NCBI GenBank assembly: GCA_963625685.1 | Contig: CAVFTR010000004.1 | Coordinates: forward strand, 62,001-126,000 | DNA length: 64,000 nt | DNA from: F23-B02 sp963625685 | Lineage (GTDB): Bacteria > Bacillota > Clostridia > Oscillospirales > Oscillospiraceae | Reading direction: 5' to 3' | In this document: positions 25,506-34,039 of the stretch, in pieces | Position numbering within the stretch: position 1 is the stretch's first letter | Layout of the letters: every line of letters starts with the position of its first letter | Made by a program: the position numbers and the translations under genes | Notes under the pieces: model-generated | Told to the model about the DNA's origin: nothing | Databases searched by the model: none | Seen by the model: the letters and a program-made list of their open reading frames with translations, nothing else

Positions 25506-25663
25506 ATTTTATCCCTCCTTTCCGTGTTTTTTGTCCCCTTATCTATATAGACAGGGGAAATCGAAAAAAGGGGACAGATTTTCAGAAAAAATTTTTTAAT
25601 TTTCAATCGGCTTGAAAATGCGTGAAAAATCATATACACTGTCATCGAACAGGGGGGATCGCA

Positions 25664-26239
25664 TTGCTGATGATTTATGCGTCTGCCATTGACGACGCGG
25701 CTGATTTAAGAAAATTCGAGAGGATATATTATCTGTATCGCGATCAGATGTTCTTTGTCGCAAATAAGATATTGAATGATGAGCACGAGGCCGAGGATGC
25801 CGTGCAGAACGCGTTTATGGGCATAGCACAGAATATAAAAAGTCTGACGACCGACGATAAGCGCGTCGTGCGCGCGTATACGCTGACGGCGGCGAAAAAT
25901 GCGGCGCTCAATCTCCTTCCGCAGAAGCAGCGGCGCGATATGCAGCTTGATATAGATGAGGTGGATATCGCCGACGACGAGGATGTTTTCGAGCGGGTCG
26001 CGGCCACGGAGGACAGAGAGACCATATCGCGTGCGATAGAAAAACTGCCGGATATATACGGAGATGTTTTGCTGCTGCACTGCGTCTGCGGCCTTGGAGT
26101 TGAGCAGACAGCGCTTATGCTCGGACGAAAAAAGGCGACTGTCGAAAAGCAGATAACAAGAGCACGAAGGCTTGTCGTCAAGCTGTGCATTGAGGAAGGG
26201 ATGGTGTTTGAACATGGAAAAAACAATGTCGGCGTTTGA
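25664..26239 (+). CDS. ECF-type RNA polymerase sigma factor
   Basis: 191-aa sigma-70 family protein. Region 2 lies in residues 17-75 (FERIYYLYRDQMFFVANKIL, DAEDAVQNAF-like) and region 4 in the last 60 residues (YGDVLLLHCVCGLGVEQTALMLGRKKATVEKQITRAR). The start is set at TTG 25664, 6 nt behind an AGGGGGGA site, giving the N terminus MLMIYASAIDD; ATG 25670 is the alternative. It overlaps a DUF4367 gene by 26 bp, the pattern of a sigma/anti-sigma pair. Confidence 0.82.
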   Translation: MLMIYASAIDDAADLRKFERIYYLYRDQMFFVANKILNDEHEAEDAVQNAFMGIAQNIKSLTTDDKRVVRAYTLTAAKNAALNLLPQKQRRDMQLDIDEVDIADDEDVFERVAATEDRETISRAIEKLPDIYGDVLLLHCVCGLGVEQTALMLGRKKATVEKQITRARRLVVKLCIEEGMVFEHGKNNVGV

Positions 26240-26981
26240 AAATGCGCTTCTTGATAAGGCGCTGCGAAGCTTTGACTATGTTCCCGCAGCCGAAGAAATA
26301 GATCACGAATTCTCGCCGGAATTTGAGCGCAAGTCCGAAAAGCTAATCAAAAAAAGCGGCTCGAATGTCTGGCACTGCGTGAATACGACCGCGAAAAGGC
26401 TGCTCATAGCGGCGATAATCGCGGCTTTGCTCACGGGAACCGTCCTTGCCGTCCCCGCGCTCAGGGAAGGGCTTATCAGGATGTTCGTCCACGATAACGG
26501 CAGCATGTATTACTTCTCCGTTGACCGGAGTATGATAGAAAACGCACCGACGGAGATCGAAACGGCATATTCGCCGACATATATCCCTGATGGGTATAAA
26601 CTCGTCGACATAGTTGCCGCTCGAGAAGGCATAGTGTCACTCGACTATATGGATGAAAACGGCGGCTGGATCAGCTTCACGCAGGAGCTCGTAACGCAGG
26701 ATCCGCGCAATAAGCTTGGCGGAATGGCGGATTCCGAGCGCTCGAAGCTTGAGCATATTGTGCTCAACGGCTATAAGGTCGTTCAGATAATCCACGAGGA
26801 GGGCGAGGTGGAGCTCTTGTGGACGGATAACGAATATTTCTTCAGCCTGTTCTGCGATAAAGGCGGCCTCGACGAGGCGAAAAGGGTCTTTTACGGCATA
26901 AAGCCCGACGCCGGGCTTACGCAGAGGATAGCAAACGGCGAGATCATAATGGAAGGCAAACATGTCATGGATTTGGATTGA
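26214..26981 (+). CDS. DUF4367 membrane protein, probable anti-sigma partner
   Basis: 255-aa protein with a cytoplasmic N-terminal part of about 70 residues, one transmembrane helix (about 63-83) and an extracytoplasmic C-terminal domain beginning FSVDRSMIENAPTEIETAY, in which the PTYIPDGYKLVD block is characteristic of DUF4367. Such proteins usually sit beside ECF sigma factors and may sense envelope signals. It overlaps the sigma gene; a terminator follows 12 bp after the stop. Confidence 0.72.
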   Translation: MEKTMSAFENALLDKALRSFDYVPAAEEIDHEFSPEFERKSEKLIKKSGSNVWHCVNTTAKRLLIAAIIAALLTGTVLAVPALREGLIRMFVHDNGSMYYFSVDRSMIENAPTEIETAYSPTYIPDGYKLVDIVAAREGIVSLDYMDENGGWISFTQELVTQDPRNKLGGMADSERSKLEHIVLNGYKVVQIIHEEGEVELLWTDNEYFFSLFCDKGGLDEAKRVFYGIKPDAGLTQRIANGEIIMEGKHVMDLD

Positions 26982-26993
26982 TACTGAATACTG

Positions 26994-27028
26994 ACCGCGT
27001 TTTTCCGCTTTGGAAAGGCGCGGTTTTT
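26994..27028 (+). terminator. Terminator of the sigma/DUF4367 operon
   Basis: A 13-bp stem (ACCGCGTTTTTCC paired with GGAAAGGCGCGGT, two G-U pairs), 5-nt loop and five T residues. It insulates the B12 operon promoter that follows. Confidence 0.85.
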
Positions 27029-27029
27029 G

Positions 27030-27058
27030 TTGTGTCTTATTAAGAAAGCTGATATAAT
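27030..27058 (+). promoter_or_regulatory. Promoter of the cobalamin operon
   Basis: TTGTGT and a perfect TATAAT with a 17-bp spacer, giving a start near 27065, about 10 nt before the first stem of the riboswitch. Confidence 0.75.
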
Positions 27059-27073
27059 AAACTGATTAAATAC

Positions 27074-27231
27074 TGCCTGCGGTGCTGCATGACGCAGCCT
27101 AACAAGGAATTCGGTGAAAATCCGAAGCAGTCCCGCTGCCGTGAATGGCGACGAGGGCGCATTGGCCACTGCTTCTATGCGGGAAGGCGCGCCTGAGATT
27201 GACCCATGAGCCGGAAGACTTGCCGCATGCA
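27074..27231 (+). ncRNA. Cobalamin riboswitch
   Basis: The AdoCbl-class core is clearly readable: GCATGACGCAGC, AAAATCCGAAGCAG, the B12-box-like CCCGCTGCCGTGA, a GCCACTG arm and the terminal GAGCCGGAAGAC. Closing stem arms TGCCTGCGG (27074-27082) and CCGCATGCA (27223-27231) pair with one mismatch. No terminator hairpin follows, so control is more likely at translation; the strong AAGGAGGT site begins 8 nt after the closing stem. All downstream genes fit B12 capture and import. Confidence 0.93.
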
Positions 27232-27253
27232 TCAATTCAAGGAGGTGGGATAT

Positions 27254-27295
27254 ATGCGCGAGGACGCATGGACGCTCAACATCACCTACGAGTGA
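27254..27295 (+). CDS. 13-codon leader reading frame behind the riboswitch
   Basis: ATG with the strongest ribosome site of the operon (AAGGAGGTGGG) 5-6 nt upstream, followed by 13 codons reading MREDAWTLNITYE and TGA. It ends 44 nt before the first structural gene, which has its own GGAGG site. It may be a leader peptide coupling riboswitch state to downstream translation or mRNA stability. Translation is not proven. Confidence 0.45.
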   Translation: MREDAWTLNITYE

Positions 27296-27339
27296 GCGCG
27301 GAATAAGAGAAAAACAAACAACTTACTTGGAGGTAAAAT

Positions 27340-29793
27340 ATGAAAAAGAGATCACTGAGCCTGCTTCTGGCTCTTCTGATGGTGCTGAGCCTTATCGTGC
27401 CCGGCACCGCGGCATTTGCCGACGCCGCCGCGCAGTGGCCGAGCTTCCGCGGCAGCGATACGAATATGGCGATAAGTGCGGCCAAAACTCCGGCCGACGC
27501 GCAGCACACCACGCTCAAATGGGCAAACAAGCTCTCGAGCGACTGGAGCAGGGCGCCCTCGGCGCCGATAATCGCGGGGGATAAGCTCGTCACCATGATG
27601 GGCGACGAGATAGTGCTCCTCTCGCTTTCCGACGGCAGCGTTGTGAGGAGCGCGAAAATGCAGACCTCCTCCGGCTACGGCCTGGTCTCGCCGTCCTATG
27701 CCGAGGGAATGATCATCGCTCCCCTCAGCGACGGCACTATCGAGGCCTTCGACGCGGAGACGCTCAAGAGCAAATGGGTCTACACCGATGAGCTCGGCGG
27801 CCAGTCGCTGTCTCCCGTCCTGTATTCCGACGGCAGGTTCTACGCCGGCTTCTGGAACAATGAGGCGGAGGACGCAAGCTTCGTCTGCCTCGACGCAAAG
27901 ACCGGAAGTCTCGACTGGAGCTATACCGCAAAGGGCGGCTTCTACTTTGCCGGCGCGGTCGCGGTCGGAGACTGTATATTTGTCGGCGCTGACGACGGAG
28001 AAAAGGGCTCAGAGGGCGCGGGCTCTCTGCTGGCCTTCAAAAAGACCTACTCCGAAAACGAGGAGGTAAAGCCCGTATCGAGCGCGGCTCTTGCCGGCTG
28101 CGGCGATGTGCGCAGCAGCCTTGCATACTCCGGCGGCAGGGTCTACTTTACGACAAAGGGCGGCTATCTGGGCTCTGCCGCCGTTGACGGCGCAAGCGGA
28201 GAGATAAGCGATGTCAGGACCGTTTCCTTCGGCGCTCAGAGCACCTCCACGCCCGTCGTTTACGGCGATCACGTTTACTTCGGCGCGGGAAAGGGCTTTG
28301 ACGAGCCCGGCCTGTTCGTAATTGCGGACAAGAACACTCTCGAGGTCAAGAATACCGTCGAACTCAAGGGCTATGCCCAGTGCTCGATGCTCCTGTCCAC
28401 GGCCTATCTCGAGTCCGAGGGCTATCTGTATTTCTACAGCAGCTATAACACCGAGCCCGGCGGAGTTTCCCTTATAAAGGTAAAGGCCGACGACGTCGGC
28501 AAGACCGAGCTCGTTGAGATATTCGACGCCGAGGGCTATGAAAACTACTGCGTATGCAGCCTCATCTGCGACGCCGACGGCAATATCTATTACAAAAACG
28601 ACAGCGGCACGATCTTCTGCCTGAGCAACGAGCTCAGCGCGAGCGTTCTCGTGAGCGTTGCCGACAAGGGCGGCGTCGAGCTCAGCTATGCCTCCGTCAC
28701 GGCGTCTGACCGCAACGGCGACAACGTTATCGACATAGATGAGGTGCTGTACGCCGCTCACGATAAGTACTATGACGGCGGCGCGGCGGCAGGCTACGCC
28801 TCCGCGACCGGCGATTACGGCGCGTACATCACAAAGCTCTGGGGCGACGAGAGCGGCAATTTCGGCTATTTCGTCGACAATAAAATGTCCATGGGCCTCG
28901 GCGACAGAGTGGGCGAGGGACAGCATGTCTACGCCTACATAAACGCAAACGCATATCCCGATAACGACGCCTACGCGTACTTTGACGACGCAGATATCGA
29001 CGCCTCGGCATATGTGAAAACGACCGTCAGCCTCACGGCTCAGAACGGCTACGACGAGAACTGGAGCCCGAAGTTCGAGGGCTATGACAAGGCCCTGCTC
29101 AAGGCATACACCGCAGATCTCGGCACGGAGGTAAAGGACTTCAAGGCGGTCTCTCTCGGCGTGGGCGAGTACAGCGTCAGCTTCACGAGGGCAGGCGAGT
29201 ACCGCATCGTCGCAGCGGCGGAGAATAACGCCATCATCCCGGCTGTGTGCAGGGTGAGCGTAAAGGCGGCCGCCGGCTTTGCCGACGTAAGAGACGGCGA
29301 CTACTACTACGACGCGGCGCTGTGGGGCGGCGCGAACAAGGTCGTGCAGGGCGTCGGAAACGGCATCTTCCTGCCGGACGGCGAATGCAGCCGCGCCGAG
29401 GTGGTGACCTTCCTGTACCGCCTCGCGGGAAGCCCGAAGGTCAGCGGCGAATGTGTCTTCAAGGACGTCCCCGACAGCTATTACAGGGACGCCGTCATTT
29501 GGGCGACGGAGAATAAAATAACCGCCGGCACGAGCGCGGACACCTTCTCCCCGAAGGATACCTGCACCCGCGCGCAGGCCGTGACCTTCCTTTATCGCTA
29601 TATGTCGAGCCCCGCCGCGGAAAAGAGCGCGGTATTCGGCGACGTCGGCGACACCGGCGTGTTCTACTACGACGCCGTCATGTGGGCGGCTGAAAACGGC
29701 GTGGCCAAGGGCTATGGCGACGGCTGCTTCCATCCCGGCGAGCCATGCTCGCGCGCGCAGATCGTAACGTTCATCTACCGCGCGGCGGCGTGA
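27340..29793 (+). CDS. S-layer-anchored surface protein: PQQ-type propeller, DUF4430-like domain and three SLH domains
   Basis: 817-aa exported protein. After a signal peptide (about 1-26), residues 35-440 form repeated blades of a quinoprotein/PQQ-like beta-propeller (GDKLVTM, DGSVV, FDAETLKSKW, LDAKTGSLDWSY). Residues about 465-545 (VIDIDEVLYAAHDKYY ... NFGYFVDNKM ... GEGQHVYAYIN) have the strand order of DUF4430/transcobalamin-like domains. Three SLH domains (about 645-815; FADV..YY and PDGECSRAE/PKDTCTRAQ/PGEPCSRAQ) would bind the cell wall. Being first behind a cobalamin riboswitch, it is probably the outermost B12-binding or corrinoid-capture protein. The specific ligand is inferred. 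Confidence 0.75.
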   Translation: MKKRSLSLLLALLMVLSLIVPGTAAFADAAAQWPSFRGSDTNMAISAAKTPADAQHTTLKWANKLSSDWSRAPSAPIIAGDKLVTMMGDEIVLLSLSDGSVVRSAKMQTSSGYGLVSPSYAEGMIIAPLSDGTIEAFDAETLKSKWVYTDELGGQSLSPVLYSDGRFYAGFWNNEAEDASFVCLDAKTGSLDWSYTAKGGFYFAGAVAVGDCIFVGADDGEKGSEGAGSLLAFKKTYSENEEVKPVSSAALAGCGDVRSSLAYSGGRVYFTTKGGYLGSAAVDGASGEISDVRTVSFGAQSTSTPVVYGDHVYFGAGKGFDEPGLFVIADKNTLEVKNTVELKGYAQCSMLLSTAYLESEGYLYFYSSYNTEPGGVSLIKVKADDVGKTELVEIFDAEGYENYCVCSLICDADGNIYYKNDSGTIFCLSNELSASVLVSVADKGGVELSYASVTASDRNGDNVIDIDEVLYAAHDKYYDGGAAAGYASATGDYGAYITKLWGDESGNFGYFVDNKMSMGLGDRVGEGQHVYAYINANAYPDNDAYAYFDDADIDASAYVKTTVSLTAQNGYDENWSPKFEGYDKALLKAYTADLGTEVKDFKAVSLGVGEYSVSFTRAGEYRIVAAAENNAIIPAVCRVSVKAAAGFADVRDGDYYYDAALWGGANKVVQGVGNGIFLPDGECSRAEVVTFLYRLAGSPKVSGECVFKDVPDSYYRDAVIWATENKITAGTSADTFSPKDTCTRAQAVTFLYRYMSSPAAEKSAVFGDVGDTGVFYYDAVMWAAENGVAKGYGDGCFHPGEPCSRAQIVTFIYRAAA

Positions 29794-30851
29794 TGCGTCA
29801 AATGAAAAAAAGATCGGCATCACTTCTGCTGTGCGTTCTTCTGATATGCAGCCTGCTTGCAGGCTGCATGAAGAACGAGCAGGCCGTAAACTTCGCAGGC
29901 GAGCGTGAGCTCGGTGAGGACGGCATCGTAAAAAAAGAGCTTTTCGAGCAGCTTGTAAGCGAAAACGAAATAGCCTCCATATGCGGGAAAAGCGGACGGT
30001 ACAGCTATAAATGGACGGTCGCCGGCGCTGACGTGGCTCAGCCGCGCGATCTGTGCATGGCCGCGCAGATAGAGGAAAACGACGACGGCAGCGTCGCCGT
30101 GAAGCTCAAAAGCACGGAGAGCTTCGGCTTTCTCCCGACGCTGTCCGTGACGCTGACGGACAAGTGGGAAGCGCTCAACGCGAGCGTATACGGCTCCGAG
30201 GGCGACAGACTGTCCTCGGCCTCCGTTACCGGCAGCGGCTGCACGACACTGAGCTTCAGGCTCGCAGACGGCGTTTTCGATTACATTATCCGCGCCGACG
30301 AGGAAGCCCCCGCGCCGACAGGCAGCGCGAAGCTCTCCGACGGCAGCCGCACGCAGCAGGATAAGTACGGTACAGACCCCGTTCCGAGCGGAAGACCCGA
30401 GCCCGTCGAGCCGTCGGCGGCGCCCGTGGACGAGGAGACGAAGCTCCGCTGCACCATGTCCATAGACTGCATGACGATCCTCGACAGGCTCGACAGCCTC
30501 GACCCGGCAAAGCTCGACGTGCTCCCGACGGACGGCATTATTCTCGATACGGTCAGCGTCGAGATATACGAGGGCGAGTCGGTATTCGACGTTCTGCGGC
30601 GCGTGTGCAGCCAATACGGCATACAGCTCGAGTCCTCGTGGACGCCCGGCTATAACAGCGCCTATGTCGAGGGCATAGGCAACCTCTATGAAAAGGACTG
30701 CGGCTCGCTGTCGGGCTGGACCTACATGGTAAACGGCTGGCAGCCGAACTACGGCTGCAGCCGCTACGCCCTGCACGACGGCGACAGGGTACAGTGGCGC
30801 TACACCTGCGATCTCGGCGCGGACGTGGGCGGAAACGGAGCCGCGGCATGA
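29793..30851 (+). CDS. DUF4430 (transcobalamin-like) lipoprotein, probable B12-binding
   Basis: 352-aa lipoprotein. The signal ends in the lipobox LLAGC near residue 25. Residues 30-190 form an unassigned beta-rich domain and 190-235 a proline-rich linker. A C-terminal DUF4430 domain (about 255-345) contains EIYEGESVFDVLRRVCSQYGI, SGWTYMVNGWQPNYG and LHDGDRVQWRYTC. This fold is shared with the C-terminal domain of animal intrinsic factor and transcobalamin. Overlap with the neighbouring genes (1 bp and 4 bp) and the B12 riboswitch support cobalamin delivery to the ECF importer. ATG 29802 is an alternative start. Confidence 0.78.
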   Translation: MRQMKKRSASLLLCVLLICSLLAGCMKNEQAVNFAGERELGEDGIVKKELFEQLVSENEIASICGKSGRYSYKWTVAGADVAQPRDLCMAAQIEENDDGSVAVKLKSTESFGFLPTLSVTLTDKWEALNASVYGSEGDRLSSASVTGSGCTTLSFRLADGVFDYIIRADEEAPAPTGSAKLSDGSRTQQDKYGTDPVPSGRPEPVEPSAAPVDEETKLRCTMSIDCMTILDRLDSLDPAKLDVLPTDGIILDTVSVEIYEGESVFDVLRRVCSQYGIQLESSWTPGYNSAYVEGIGNLYEKDCGSLSGWTYMVNGWQPNYGCSRYALHDGDRVQWRYTCDLGADVGGNGAAA

Positions 30852-31738
30852 AGGATGCGTTCTCACGGCTCCATCCCGCGGTGAGCCTTGCGTATTTTGC
30901 CGCGGTGCTGACGCTCACGATGCTGTACATGCACCCTGTGCTTCTGGCGCTGAGCCTTGCGGCCTCGGCGAGCTATGTCTGCGTGCTGAAGGGCGCGCGG
31001 CATTTTTTGAAAACGCTCCTGTACCTTGTGCCCTTTCTCGTTTTCATGTCGCTGATAAACGCTCTGTTCAACCACTCGGGCGTAACGCCGCTGTACTATC
31101 TGCCCAACGGCAATGCGATAACCAAAGAGGCGCTCACCTACGGCTTTTTCGCCTCCGCCATGTTCAGCGCGGTCATACTGTGGTTTGACTGCTTCAACGT
31201 GATAATGACCTCTGACAAGCTGCTGTTCCTGTTCGGAAGGCTCAGCCCGTCGCTGTCGCTCCTGCTGTCGATGTCCATGCGCTTTGTCCCGCGCTTCGGA
31301 CGCAGGATACGCAGCGTCGACGCGGCGCGCAGCCGGATAGGGCTCGGCAGCGCGCAGGGCGGAGTTATCCGCCGCGTAAAAAACAGCATGAGCGTGCTGT
31401 CGGTAACGCTCACCTGGGCGCTCGAGAGCTCGGTGACGGCGGCGGGCTCCATGAAAAGCCGCGGCTACGGCGCAGCGCGAAGGACGAGCTTTTCGATATA
31501 CCGCTTCAATGTGCACGACGGTATGATGCTGCTGGCGCTCCTCGCCCTCGTGTGCGTCACCGCCGCCTGCGTTCTCGGCGGAGGGATATACGCGCGCTAC
31601 TACCCATCGCTCATAATAAGCGGCCTCGGCGGCAGAGCCGTATCCGGAACGGCGGCGTTTGCGCTGCTGTGCTTTGCTCCGCAGCTTCTGAATGTAAAGG
31701 AGGCTCTCGTATGGCGGCGTTTGAGCTCCGCGATCTGA
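30848..31738 (+). CDS. ECF transporter transmembrane subunit of the cobalamin system
   Basis: 296-aa EcfT/CbiQ-type protein with hydrophobic segments near 12-45, 55-80, 95-120 and 230-285. The coupling helices carry an AARSRIG motif and MKSRGYGAARR. It overlaps the upstream lipoprotein gene by 4 bp and the fused ATPase gene by 28 bp. It is distinct from the general EcfT at 7.2 kb and is likely dedicated to this operon. Confidence 0.85.
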   Translation: MKDAFSRLHPAVSLAYFAAVLTLTMLYMHPVLLALSLAASASYVCVLKGARHFLKTLLYLVPFLVFMSLINALFNHSGVTPLYYLPNGNAITKEALTYGFFASAMFSAVILWFDCFNVIMTSDKLLFLFGRLSPSLSLLLSMSMRFVPRFGRRIRSVDAARSRIGLGSAQGGVIRRVKNSMSVLSVTLTWALESSVTAAGSMKSRGYGAARRTSFSIYRFNVHDGMMLLALLALVCVTAACVLGGGIYARYYPSLIISGLGGRAVSGTAAFALLCFAPQLLNVKEALVWRRLSSAI

Positions 31739-33294
31739 GCTTTACATATCCCAATGAAAATACACCGGCGCTCGAGCATCTTACGATGAGTATTCCCGAG
31801 GGCGGGATAACTCTCATCTGCGGCGCGAGCGGCAGCGGAAAAAGCACGCTCCTGCGCAGAATGAAAAGCTGCCTTGCCGACCATGGCAGGGCGGAGGGCG
31901 AGCTGCTGTTTTTCGGCAGACAGCTGAGCGAGGTCCCCGAGGCCGAGCAGGCGCGGCGCATAGCCTTCGTGTTCCAGCACCCGGACGATCAGCTCGTCAC
32001 CGACAAGGTGTTCCACGAGCTCGCCTTCGGACCGGAAAGCCTCGGCTGGGAGCAGAAAAAAATGCGCCTGGCGGTCGCCGAGATGGCGAGCTACTTCGGC
32101 CTTTCCGGGATTTTCGATAAAAACGTCGCGGAGCTCTCCGGCGGCCAGAAGCAGCTCGTTAATCTCGCGTCGGCCTGCGTTCTGCGCCCCGACGTTCTGA
32201 TCCTCGACGAGCCGACGAGCCAGCTCGACCCCATCGCGGCGGCGGATTTTCTCGCCGCCGTGCGCAAGCTCAACGAGGACCTCGGGCTGACGGTCATTAT
32301 GACCGAGCACAGGCTCGAGGAGGCGCTTGCGATGGCGGATATGCTCGCCGTGCTGGAAAACGGACGGCTCATAGTCTGCGGCGAGCCGCGGAAGGCGGCT
32401 ATGCAGATAAGGAGCAGCTCCGTCTTCGAGTCCATGCCGGCCGCGGTGAAGATATTCGCGGCCCTCGGCGGTGAGGGCGACGCGCCGCTCACGGTCGGGC
32501 AGGGGAGGGCGTTCATCGCCTCCCGGGCTCACAGTGCGGTTGACATAACGCGGAAAGCGCCGCGTGAGCGCGGCGAAGCGGCGGCCGAGATAAAAAACTG
32601 CTGGTTCAGATACGAAAAAAACGCGCCCGACGTGCTCCGGGGCCTTGAGCTCACGCTGTACAGGGGCGAGATATGCGCTCTGCTCGGCGGCAACGGCTCG
32701 GGCAAGAGCACGAGCGCCGGCCTAGTCTCCGGCAGACTCAGACCGTACAGGGGCAGGGTGAAAAATCACGGCGTGCGTATTGCCGCGCTGCCGCAGGACC
32801 CGAGGGAGCTGTTTGCGAAGGACAGCGTGTCCGGCGAGCTGTCAGAGCTCGGCGCGGACGGCGCGGAGCTTGGGCGCATCGTGAGCTTTCTCGGCATGGA
32901 GGAGCTCCTTGAGCGCCACCCCTTCGACCTTTCAGGCGGCGAGCAGCAGCGTCTCGCGCTCGGGAAGGTGCTGCTGACGCATCCCGACGTTCTGATCCTC
33001 GACGAGCCGACAAAGGGAATGGACGGGCAGACAAAGAGCAGCCTCGGCGAGCTTCTGCGAAGACTCAGCCGCGAGGGCAGGGCCGTGTTTCTCGTCAGCC
33101 ACGATATAGAGTTCTGCGCGCGCTATGCCGACCGCTGCGCGCTTCTGTTCAGGGGCGAGATCGTCACGGAGAATACGCCGCGGGAGTTTTTCTCCGGCAA
33201 TTTCTTTTATACGACAGCGGCCGCAAAGCTCAGCCGCGGCATGCTCCCCGGCGCGGTGCTCTGCGAGGAGGTGATCGAATGTCTCGGACGGTAA
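31711..33294 (+). CDS. Fused double ECF ATPase (EcfA-EcfA')
   Basis: 527-aa protein with two complete ABC ATPase domains. The first has GASGSGKST near residue 34, LSGGQKQL and VLILDEPTSQLDP; the second has GGNGSGKST near 325, LSGGEQQRLALG and VLILDEPTKGMDG. Both Walker B glutamates and switch histidines (MTEHR, VSHDI) are present, so both sites look active. The start is the ATG after AAAGGAGG at 31711; longer frames run back into the ecfT gene. It powers the adjacent EcfT and S component. Confidence 0.88.
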   Translation: MAAFELRDLSFTYPNENTPALEHLTMSIPEGGITLICGASGSGKSTLLRRMKSCLADHGRAEGELLFFGRQLSEVPEAEQARRIAFVFQHPDDQLVTDKVFHELAFGPESLGWEQKKMRLAVAEMASYFGLSGIFDKNVAELSGGQKQLVNLASACVLRPDVLILDEPTSQLDPIAAADFLAAVRKLNEDLGLTVIMTEHRLEEALAMADMLAVLENGRLIVCGEPRKAAMQIRSSSVFESMPAAVKIFAALGGEGDAPLTVGQGRAFIASRAHSAVDITRKAPRERGEAAAEIKNCWFRYEKNAPDVLRGLELTLYRGEICALLGGNGSGKSTSAGLVSGRLRPYRGRVKNHGVRIAALPQDPRELFAKDSVSGELSELGADGAELGRIVSFLGMEELLERHPFDLSGGEQQRLALGKVLLTHPDVLILDEPTKGMDGQTKSSLGELLRRLSREGRAVFLVSHDIEFCARYADRCALLFRGEIVTENTPREFFSGNFFYTTAAAKLSRGMLPGAVLCEEVIECLGR

Positions 33295-33980
33295 AGCGCA
33301 GGCGACTCGCGCTCGCGCTGGCGGTGCTTGCAGCGTCGGCCGCGGTCATTATCATCGAGACCTGGCTGTGGCACAACCGCAGGTATTATCTGTCCTCCGT
33401 CATAATGATAATGCTCGCCATGCTGCCGTTTTTCGCCCGCTTTGAGGGCAGACGGCCGCAGCTGAGCGAGCTTGTGCTGCTGGCGGTGATGACGGCCTTC
33501 GCCGTCGCGGGACGCGCGGCGTTTTACTGGGCGCCGCAGTTTAAGCCCGTGTGCGCCATAGTCATACTCACGGCCGTCGCCTTCAACGCCGAGGCGGGCT
33601 TTATAACGGGCGCAGCGTCGGGTCTCATATCGAACATGTTTTTCGGACAGGGACCGTGGACGCCCTGGCAGATGCTCGGCTTCGGCCTCGTGGGCTTTCT
33701 TGCGGGACTTCTGTTTTCGGGAAGAGAGCCCCGGAGCGCGCCGCTGACAGCCTACGGCTTCTTCTCGGTGCTCGTCGTATACGGACTGCTGCTGGACACG
33801 GGCTCGCTGCTCATGTACTCGCAGGATGTGAGCCCCGCCGCGCTCCTGGCCGTGTACGCCTCGGGCCTTCCCTTCAATCTCGTCCACGCAGCCGGCACCG
33901 CCGTGTTCCTCCTGCTGCTGGAAAAGCCCGTGCTCTCAAAGCTCAGGCGAATAAAAACCAAATACGGAATGATGGCATGA
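33279..33980 (+). CDS. ECF transporter S component, CbrT-like cobalamin-specific subunit
   Basis: 233-aa membrane protein with six hydrophobic helices. The central ALGAVYD-like region of S components is represented by LLAVMTAFAVAGRAAFYWAPQFKPV, followed by GFITGAASGLISNMFFGQGPWTPWQM, which resembles the CbrT/cobalamin group. It is the last gene of the riboswitch operon, overlaps the ATPase gene by 16 bp and has a GAGGAGGTGA ribosome site. Substrate assignment rests on the riboswitch and family resemblance. Confidence 0.82.
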   Translation: MSRTVKRRRLALALAVLAASAAVIIIETWLWHNRRYYLSSVIMIMLAMLPFFARFEGRRPQLSELVLLAVMTAFAVAGRAAFYWAPQFKPVCAIVILTAVAFNAEAGFITGAASGLISNMFFGQGPWTPWQMLGFGLVGFLAGLLFSGREPRSAPLTAYGFFSVLVVYGLLLDTGSLLMYSQDVSPAALLAVYASGLPFNLVHAAGTAVFLLLLEKPVLSKLRRIKTKYGMMA

Positions 33981-34001
33981 AGCTCAGCCGGTCAAATACA
34001 T

Positions 34002-34039
34002 GTGCAGATACTTGCGAAAAAAGTGTCTGCACATTTTTT
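34002..34039 (+). terminator. Terminator of the cobalamin operon
   Basis: A 13-bp stem with one or two mismatches (TGTGCAGATACTT against AAGTGTCTGCACA), GCGAAA loop and six T residues, 21 bp after the S-component stop. The 200 bp that follow are AT-rich and contain a second short repeat AAAAACGC/ATGCGTTTTT but no gene. Confidence 0.85.

Noticed and set aside
28009..29823. A 604-codon open frame on the minus strand
   Set aside because: It is antisense to the SLH surface protein, has an implausible Ala/Val/Arg/Asp-rich composition and arises from the GC-rich codon structure of the plus-strand gene.
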